This document shows positions 55,904 to 64,000 of a stretch of DNA of 64,000 nt, piece by piece (the stretch's first letter is position 1; the number at the start of each line of letters is the position of its first letter). The stretch spans positions 25,595,197-25,659,196 of the forward strand of contig NC_133230.1 of the NCBI RefSeq assembly GCF_040436345.1. The letters run 5' to 3'. Source of the stretch: Pagrus major. Its lineage: Eukaryota; Chordata; Actinopteri; Spariformes; Sparidae. The notes beneath the pieces are model-generated. The model saw only the letters and a program-made list of their open reading frames with translations, had not been told where the DNA came from and searched no databases. Both the position numbers and the translations under genes were made by a program.

Positions 55904-56457
55904 GTCGGGGAAAAAGGAGACGAAGAAGAAGAAATTCAAACAGGCCCGGCTGGTTTCAGGTGAGTTCTGGTGCTGTTTGGGTGTCACCCTCTTTCTCCAC
56001 TTCAAAAAAGAAGGGTAACACCCGAACTCAAACTGAACTTTTTTTTTTTTTTTAGTTCAACGCAGCAACAACTTTTGAGTTACTGCTGCTATGCTCAGGT
56101 GAAATTAAGAATTTATATGGGGAAATCCTTGCAGCTCCCACTCATGACCACTAGATGTCGCTGGATTACTGCTATAAGACAGAAAAATGAGGCACCAATA
56201 ACAATGCAACATACTCAGCATTCAGTGGACACAGACATGGTAGGAAAGTATCTGTGTTTAAGCGACTCACACGTGGATGATACTGTTTTTACAGCTAATG
56301 TCATTTAGTTACATAAAAAACATTTAGACTGGACTGACCTCTATTGTTCTGGAGACTCATTTGGGTTATTATAAACGCCTCTCTTATCAACTTCAAAAAG
56401 ATGTCACCACTTCAAATACCTGGATGTAACCGATAATGAGTGCAACTGCTGAACAGA

Positions 56458-56801
56458 ACTGCAAAGTTTAGTTGACTAATCAATTAGCCGATTGAAAGAA
56501 CATTAATTTTGATCACTGATTCATTGTTTCAGTCCTTTTTCAAGCAAAAAAATCAGATATTTTCTGGTTCCGGCTTCTTAAATGTAAGGATTTGCTGCTT
56601 TTCTTTGTCGTTTATGATAGTAAATGAAGACTCTTGGAGGAAGACAAAGGACAAAGGAGGGAATCTGAAGATATCACTTTGGGCTCTTGGAAACTGTGAT
56701 GAGTATTTTTCACAATTTAATTGCATATTTATTGATTTATCTTGAAAAGAAATAATCTGCAGATGAATTGATAATGAAAATAATCACCAGTTGCAGCCCT
56801 A
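56458..56801 (-). mobile_element. hAT-like MITE, third copy, inverted
   Basis: The right end GTTGCAGCCCTA and the preceding AATGAAAATAATCACCAG are the complement of the family start. The interior TTCTGGTTCCGGCTTCTTAA is the complement of the shared AAGAAGCTGGAACC motif. The left end is eroded, so its boundary is approximate. Confidence 0.75.
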
Positions 56802-56967
56802 TTACTGAGTAAGTTTAATTTCACATATCCCTAATGTGAGAGGGGCGTTAAGGTCAGGACCCAGCGAGAAGAGTGCTGCAACGTTTTTCCTTTTATTGCT
56901 TTGAGTCAAATTCACAAAATATTCAGTGGTTTTCTCCAGAAAGAAGGAGAAAAATAAGTGTTTCATG

Positions 56968-57152
56968 TTACAGAGTCCACTCGTGTGTCTGGGAGGCTGC
57001 GGCCTGGCTATCAACACCCTTCACCATCTCGTTGGGGAGCTGGGTTTGTAGCCACAACATCACTGCTGGAGCTGTGTCTATGCAGAGGATGTTCTGGCCT
57101 ATGTTGGCTTGTGCCGGGATGGCGGTTAAACCAGCAGACACATTCCTGGGTC
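56968..57152 (-). other. weak candidate terminal exon, unidentified gene
   Basis: Minus-strand frame from a possible acceptor AACGCAG (57155-57153) to TAA at 56970-56968. It encodes RNVSAGLTAIPAQANIG, NILCIDTAPAVMLWLQTQLP and a tail ending QTHEWTL. A minus-strand AATAAA at 56897-56892 lies about 71 bases past the stop. The plus strand is also open across the interval, the protein is not recognised, and no upstream partner exon is seen, so it may be chance or part of a repeat. Confidence 0.2.
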
Positions 57153-57199
57153 CTGCGTTATTATAGTCTCCGTTTCATTTCTGCTTAAATAGACAGGGG

Positions 57200-58435
57200 C
57201 CTCTTCTGTCTTTCCACTTGCTATTGTACTGCAGCGAGTGGAATGAAGTGACTATGAAGAGACCCCCTCTCTCTTTATATCTCTCACATTCTCACACTGT
57301 AGCTTCCCCTCCCATTTGTCACCCTATCATTCCCATCCATATCAAGTAACTTCCTTGTGTTAACCCCCTAAAAAAGCTCCCCCTTTGACATTTCAATTAA
57401 CTGTGTTGAGTTAAATAAAAGATTTCAACACAATTCACACTCTTCTATTTCTGTGACGAGGGAAAAACTCTCAGCATGCCACTTTGGAGTGATTTAAAGG
57501 GGCATTTCGCTGTAGCTATGTTTGGGTGGAAGTGAGGTAATCTGGCCTGTGACTCATGTCAAAGGCCCGAAGGACTCACGGGAATGCAGATTGGTCACAC
57601 CATTGTAGCACTCAATCTCCCATCACGATCCATGCTGAGAATTGTCACGGCACTTAGTTAGTGTCCCCCCTCCTCCCACCCAGAAACTGTGTGTGTGTTT
57701 GTGAGGGAGAGAAATGGGAGATGGGGGGCAAACAGAGTGGCTATTATTCAGCAGGGGAATCTCTCACAGTGTAAAGGGGGAAGGGTGCAGGGCTGGAAAT
57801 GATATCAGATTCTAGCTTGCTCAGTTTGATGGCGCTGCATGCCCCCCGCTTGCTGTTGGTAGTAACTGTCCAGTTGCCTTGGCACTGCTCACCACCTCAG
57901 TTTAGATCTGCTGCATGTGCTCACTGTAGCTCTAAATGCAGTATTGAATGACAGTAAATGTGGTGTGCACTCTGCAGAACATATAAATCTAACAAAGTAT
58001 ATTTCCAGTCCTTGTATTCTTTGTTTTGTACTAATTTTAAAGTGCCATTTTTCACATTGCACACAAATAATCCAAAGGATCGAAAGCTATAAAATAAACT
58101 ATACTTTATATCGACGCTGACAGCAGGGTCAAGGTTTTCTTGTTTGCCACAACAACAAGTCGCCATTGAACCATAAATCTGTACAAATGTGATTTGTTCA
58201 CATGCCACTACTGACTGTGTGCCTAATCCATCTGACCTCCGTGGAGGTGTATGAGTGGTATGTGCCACTAAAGGATTGACAGTAACTCATGGTGCTGTGG
58301 TACATGGCCTCTAAGTGTGTATGTGCGAAGGCAGCAAAGCAGTCCTGAGTTTACCCCTGTGGTCATTACATTTCGTTTGCCACAGCCAATAGAGGCTGGT
58401 AGCACAATCAGTGAGGAAAAAGAGCGAAGACGATG
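57200..58435. other. intergenic, no gene recognised
   Basis: GC-moderate sequence, with pyrimidine-rich patches (57230-57320) and an AT-rich end. Nothing identified. Confidence 0.45.
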
Positions 58436-58830
58436 CGTTCGAATACCCATACTACCTTATTGTTTAGTATGCCAGAAAAAGATTTAATATGTCCCACTAC
58501 ATATTAGCACCAAATGCAGTATGCCAAAATCACAAGGATGTCCTACTGCATCTGCTCACATTTTGCAGTATGCTTTTCTGGCTATTCTGACCCACAATCA
58601 ATGGTACATCACATTGACTGAGCTGCAGAGAGAGTGCAGGCAGGTTTCAGTTCATTGGCTGCGTTCCAAATTGTATATTTTTTCTTTTTACTTCAAATTT
58701 CGTGCTTCAGTCTGTGACAAGTATATGAGCAAGAGGGCCAAAGTTCAAGGCGCAATGCTATGACAAAGTAGTATGTCCCAACTGTGTGCATACTGCATGC
58801 AACAGTATGTACTTGGTAAGGGCAGCTGTG
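58436..58830. repeat. repeat-like region rich in AGTATG / CATACT words
   Basis: Words such as TTTAGTATGCCAGAAAAAG, GCAGTATGCCAAAA, TTGCAGTATGCTTTTCTGG, TAGTATGTCCC and CATACTGCATGC recur on both strands, and TGCGTTCGAATACCC and GCTGCGTTCCAAATT resemble each other. It looks like a decayed transposon; limits and family are unknown. Confidence 0.4.
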
Positions 58831-59204
58831 GTACACACAAAAAGTAAAAAGAAAGGTATGAGTGCTGCAGGGATGACGTATTTTTGAAGACTAAGTTAGC
58901 ATCGCCCTCGTTCCCTCGACAAAAAGCCTATTGGATTCGTCGATTAGATTTTGTACTATTGCGGAAAATATGCTCTGTGGCAAACAACAAGTTTATCATA
59001 CTTACATATTTTGACATGACATGTAAAAACCATGTAACCTTACTTAAGGCATCAAACTGAAAACCCTTTCAAAAACCCACTGACTTCGGGACAAGGGAAC
59101 CGGAAGTGATAAAAATGCTAACTTATCTCTGGGTTTTTAGGACTCATTTCTCCAGCACTCTATACTTGTCTAGATATGTCATTCAAAACCCCAAATTTGA
59201 AACT

Positions 59205-59260
59205 GAAGGTGGCGCTAGATGAAATGTCAGAGGATGACCAAAGCCATCAAATACTTAGTG
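59205..59260 (+). repeat. short fragment of the CAGGGGATCACC-type repeat
   Basis: AGGTGGCGCTAGATGAAATG, then TCAGAGGATGACCAAAGCCA and TCAAATAC resembles the start of the 16.4-kb repeat. Only the first part is present. Confidence 0.4.
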
Positions 59261-61250
59261 AGGTATCTGGCTAAAAAGCAACAGTATAATGGTGTGGATT
59301 CAGACTGGCCACAGTCAAAACCTGTTCACATGATCTACAAGTTGCATTGTTGCATACTGGTCTGGTGGTTTGTGTTTGATAGAGAGGGCGAGGCAAAGCG
59401 TGTATGTTGTCTTATCTGCGTGTGAACTGTAATGGGCTTGTAATTGAGGCTTCCAGTTTCACCTCCTCCTGCCAACGCTGAGGCCAGTGGCATTCCTTAC
59501 AGTGCACAGTGGACTAACTCACTCACATGAAAATGCACTCACGTACTGTACTTATCGTACATACCTCATTCTTTCATTAGTGGGATTGATAGCGTTTAGA
59601 CAAACTGACCCAACACAATATACTTACTGCTTGAGAGAAGGACCAGGACCGTATGTGTGGTTGATTATACCTGTAAGAGACAAAGAAAGTCAATACTCAG
59701 CGCTGACGTCAATCAGTACTTTACAGTAAAATTGTCTTGCACAGTCAGAAGCTTTATCTAACCATCATACTTGAGATCAGATCAAGTGTCTCTTGAAAAT
59801 TTCCAACACATACTTATTGCTCCCCAGCTCCTTCGTAACCACTCATTATCTTTATCTGCGTTCCAATCCGGCTTACTTTGATATGGCCTGAACATAACAG
59901 GTCCCATGGAGACTGTTTAAGCATTGGCATTTTAGTTAATGTGCCAGTGGTTTCTGATAATACATTTGGCAAGCGGCCACAGCAGCAAGGGCAGACAAGA
60001 AACTCAAAATGGTCGATTTACCTCAGCCGCAGCCTCACCCTACAATCTGAAATTCATTTTTTTCTGCCTTGCCATTTCTGACATTTCAGTGCTCTCCTCC
60101 TCCTGTCATCCATACATTTTCACGCCTTTGTCTCCAGCGTAAATTACTAGTTACTGATGGGTTTTTTTTTTACTTTTGCAGGTGTTGCAACTTCAAATAC
60201 TTCTGTAGACATGCTCTGCTCTCCTGCCCACACACAACGGCCCTCACTTTTTTGGAGATAACCAAATTGATGGTCACATTTTATGCTTTGTCATGAGGAA
60301 AAACTGGTTTGTTTTTACAGCTTTACATGCCAAAATTTATATGACACCTGATTACATCCACTGTCAGTCAAACCCTGTTGCGTGCATCAGTTTTGCATGT
60401 TTATGAACCTCCACCAGCAATGAGTCAACTGCTTATCTGCAAGATTTACTATAGTATCGCTCTATATATTCTAAAAGTGAGTAATGTGTTTTGATCGAGC
60501 GTGCGACAAACCGGATGCGATGAGTTTCTTGTGCAGCTCTTAGAATAGAACTGCCGGTGAGGGAGGGGGGTATTGTGCGAGGCGTTTAGTCATCGATCAT
60601 GGTGTTAATGTGGGGAGTCACACCTCCTCAGGCCCTTCATCCAAGACCGGAGGAAGCACAGGGGCAACGGATGAAGCGACGGAGGAGCAGCAATCCTCGG
60701 ATGTCGTCATGTTTCACAGTGGGATGGGGTTATTTATAGTCAGGAGCGTAGAAAAATCCGGATTTGTCATAACCGTGACATTTCTAAAGATGCTCCGGCA
60801 TGTGAAGGTGTCTTGGGGGTGGATGGCAAAGGATGGACACGTTGGTGTGTGGGACATGTTGGAACATCTTGGATAGTCGAGGTCCTGAGAGATAACAATG
60901 TCTCTGAAAAGGCATACATGTACTGTATATACCCATTTATTAATAATAAGCTGGAAGTGAAAGGGTTTGTACAGCTCCGACAAAAGAAATTGTCTGCAGA
61001 GGTTTGATAAGGCTGAGATTTCTTTATTCCAATGCTTTTGAGCCTCGCTCACAAACAACAAAGCAACAACAAGACATTTTGAACACACTTCTTCATACAT
61101 TTGAAGAATTTTGCTCTAATTCAATAAGAGAATCATAGGAAAAATGGTTTCTTTTAATTTTAATGGTCAGGCTGAAGCAGAGCAGTGATGTGTAGGAGGA
61201 GGCAGCTCTAATCATGTCATTGCAGATCCTCATAGCCCCAGTGCAAATTG
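59261..61250. other. intergenic, no gene recognised
   Basis: Short open frames on both strands at 60610-61100, but neither has recognisable protein content or splice context. No RNA gene seen. Confidence 0.45.
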
Positions 61251-61709
61251 ATTAAAGGGACAGTTCACCCCAAAATCAAAATTACATATGTTTCCTCTTA
61301 CACATAGTGCTATTTATCCATCTAGATTTAGTTTGAGTTGCAGAGTTTTGGAGATATCGGCCGTAGAGATGTTTTCCTTTCCTCCGTTGTAATGGAACTA
61401 GACGGCACTAGAACTAGTGCTCAACGCACCAAAAAATGTATTTGAAAAATTCAACACCAGTGTCTCTTTCCGGACATCATGACCCAGTTATTCAAGATAA
61501 TCAACAGACCTTGTTGTGAGCAGTTTCATGTTGGAACTATTTTCTTCCTACCAAACTACATCTCATCGCGCAGAAGACAGACATCGCTATAGCCTATATC
61601 TCCAAAACTCAACAACTCAAACCAAAACAATCTAGATGGCTAAATGGCACTACAGTGTAAGAGGAAATATATATATATTTGATTTGATTATATAAATTTC
61701 CCTTTAAAT
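61251..61709. mobile_element. foldback MITE, about 459 bp
   Basis: Starts ATTAAAGGGACAGTTCACCC and ends ATTTCCCTTTAAAT. Long imperfect inner arms also pair: ATCCATCTAGATTTAGTTTG, GAGTTTTGGAGATAT on the left and ATATCTCCAAAACTC, AATCTAGATGGCTAAATGG on the right. Structure like this is typical of fish foldback MITEs. No coding sequence. Confidence 0.75.
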
Positions 61710-64000
61710 AGTTAATATACCGTCTTGGAAAGTAACTCAATGGTTTTCACCCTCCAGCCATCTGTTTGTCTTTCTCTCTCTCTGTGCTCTCTATGAACCT
61801 CACCCTGCTCGTCTATGGCATATTTCCCCCAATCATAAAAGCAGCCCACCCACTGACCCACTGTTTTATAAGGATTCCACAGCCTGCTGACGGTCACTCC
61901 CTGTAGGAAAAGTAGACCCACCCTGTTTCCCACCTAATGTTTCTCATCTGACCTATGGACTACGCAACGCTGTGTGTACGTGTGTGTGGGAGTAAGGGAA
62001 GAACTCACCGGTTGAGGAAGTCACTGCTAGAGTGCCAGTCGGGCCCCTGTGATACATAAAGATTTATGTGTTAACGTTAGAGATGGTGTCAACTGTTCTG
62101 GTGTAGCTGCTCTGAAAGACTCAGTGGGATTAAGATTTACTAACACACCCTCAAAGCTATTGTTGATAAGGCCTGTCACATTAATTGAGTTCCTGCCTTA
62201 TTGTACATATATTAGTGAGCCAGAGTCAATTTTATTATTTGGTGGAGTGGTTTAATTTTCTTTGTTTAATTATTTAGGATATTTTAATTTTTATTTCACA
62301 TTCCCCCTCGATGTCTGAATAAGAAGTCTTAAGGGTTAAAAGTTCATTACTCTTGGAAAGCATGTACTGGCATCATGTTATATTATCTTTATATCAGTGG
62401 CATAAAATTGTCTTACATGCACAGACATGTAAGTAATTTTTGCCACTAAGGGTCTCTCAATCAAAACAAAACCAAAAAAAACAAAAGACTTAAGTAGTGT
62501 GGAATCATGGGAGTTGTTGTCATTGTTAAACACCCACTATTGCTAAATGGTGTGACTCAGGCACAAATGTTCTGTTTAGTCACGTTCCCCGGCTTCCTTC
62601 CTCACTTTCTCACTCCTCGAGGCTACAGCGACCTGACCAAATGAAACGCACCATTACCTTGAATAAAAGAATGGATTTTTCTGGATTCTGAACATTGTTT
62701 GAAACATCTGGGATAATTTAAGTCAACAACTCAACAAAATCCATCCAGTCCTCTCAAGAACAGGAATAAAAGACATTGAGAATAAAACATTCACCACATT
62801 CATATTTTTGTCTGTGATTTGTGATCAGTTAACAAACAAGTACTCCACATGCACAATCTACCAGTAATTCATTCCCATGTAACCATTTGTGATGTGCAGG
62901 CAGAACATGTTAGTGGTTAGCAAACTTAGCAGTGGGTTTAACAGAGTGCAGGTAGTGTTTAGGTAGACCACAGGTTTTTAAGACAGTGCAAATTAGTGAG
63001 GACCACAAGCGACTCTAACTCGGCAAGATTGGGCAGAGCAAGGTGCAGGGAAGAAGAGGTGGAGGAAAGATAAGAAAAAGGCCCATCATCAGTAGATTCA
63101 TGCACAAAGAGACACAGGCAAAGAGGAAAGAGATTAGAGTGGTGGGGTGTTCTTCAGTTCCTTGATGAGAGGTGCTGATCAGTCCCAGGCAGACGCTTCT
63201 TCAAATCAATGAAAATGGCCAAAAGCTGTCAGGCAAAGTAATCCTAACCTGGCTTTTAAATGTTTAAAAGGCAACATATGTGCAGGAATAAAGATCCTGA
63301 TGGAAAACCTGCTTTGGCCATATGGTCCCCCAGCTGGAATTTAAAGTTCATCAAAGAGGGAAGCAGTTGCATAAGCATCACCATCTGAGACACAGAGAGA
63401 AGGTAACCTGACATTAGCTATCCTGTTTCACCGCATGCTTAAAAAACAGAGGCAGGGTTCACCTCAAAGGTCAAAGCAGGTTAGAAAGCCAGCAGGCTCG
63501 AGAGTGGAAGTTAATGACTTAAGCTGCACTTCACTGACAGATTGTTATGATAAATATGGCATTTTTCAGTATGTAAACTGAACTAGAACAGTTCAGCAAT
63601 TTTTTAAAAGAAAAAACATCATCCCACATGCTACATTATAATTTTATATTAAGCAGTAATTCCACACCCACAATAAAGACAATACAAAAGGTCACTGACA
63701 CGAACTGCAATTTTTAATAAAACGCTATTCAAAACTTACAAAAGGCAGATAAAGCAAAAACAGACACTTCTTCCCTGTAGTTTCTTAAATAATACTGTCA
63801 TTCTGTCTCCTGTGATTTGTCGTCTCTCCACAGCATGAGCTAATAGAAGGCCGTTTGACCTTTGTGTCCTAAAAGATTGGTTCAAAACACTGGCTTAGAA
63901 AGACCATTTATTACTGTCAACCAGCTGTACGTATAGGCCCTTTAGGTGGGTAATTGCAGAGTAAACTGAAACACAGGATATACAAGTTTACTGAATAGAG
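61710..64000. other. intergenic, right edge of window
   Basis: Apart from the dispersed repeat at 62.5 kb nothing is recognised. The cnksr3 gene expected near ipcef1 in vertebrates was not found here; it could lie further right. Confidence 0.45.
62496..62690 (+). repeat. dispersed repeat, second copy (pairs with 32.9 kb)
   Basis: Contains ATCATGGGAGTTGTTGTCAT, CGGCTTCCTTCCTCACTTTC and CTGACCAAATGAAACGC, collinear with 32882-33120. Confidence 0.55.

Noticed and set aside
60610-61100. Overlapping open frames of 88 and 128 codons on opposite strands
   Set aside because: Neither has recognisable protein features. The length is unremarkable for this base composition.
56000-64000. Possible cnksr3 exons (SAM, CRIC or PDZ) upstream of ipcef1
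   Set aside because: No frame in this interval resembles these domains; the gene, if linked, lies outside the window.

Overview
This is a vertebrate, almost certainly teleost fish, genomic window. Exons are small and split by GT-AG introns, (CA)n microsatellites are frequent, and there are many short terminal-inverted-repeat transposon remnants of the kind common in fish. Two protein-coding genes can be reconstructed completely. Both are on the minus strand, and every reading-frame phase closes exactly.

Layout from left to right. 1-19.8 kb: no supported exon; gene desert with dispersed repeats, microsatellites, a SINE-like fragment and a few GC-richer islands that may be conserved non-coding DNA. 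19.8-45.9 kb: scaf8 (SR-related CTD-associated factor 8), 20 coding exons and 1466 residues, with a CTD-interacting domain (CID), an RS region, an RRM and a long low-complexity C-terminal exon. Its second intron is 15.5 kb and full of repeats; the other introns are about 1 kb or less. 46.1-53.8 kb: ipcef1 (interactor protein for cytohesin exchange factors 1, related to the C-terminal half of the CNK2 scaffold), 10 coding exons and 457 residues, with a PH domain and a conserved C-terminal block; a possible extra first exon lies at 55.83-55.90 kb. 56-64 kb: no gene identified; one weak terminal-exon candidate and several transposon remnants.

scaf8 binds the phosphorylated C-terminal domain of RNA polymerase II and acts in transcription elongation and termination. 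ipcef1 is a PH-domain adaptor that in mammals works with cytohesins, the Arf6 exchange factors. They are neighbours at human 6q25 too, but from memory the human arrangement differs: SCAF8 is on the opposite strand and CNKSR3 lies between them. Here the 3' end of ipcef1 sits about 0.28 kb upstream of the scaf8 start codon on the same strand, so the scaf8 promoter must be very short.

The most interesting signals are: scaf8 intron 14, which combines a GC donor with a long UG repeat next to an acceptor that lacks a polypyrimidine tract; the first ipcef1 coding exon, which is open upstream of its ATG and joins in frame to a candidate upstream exon; and several transposon families that recur within the window, one copy with an intact 8-bp target duplication. 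No CRISPR array, operon, tRNA gene or rRNA gene was seen. Gene identities come from family knowledge recalled without a database search.
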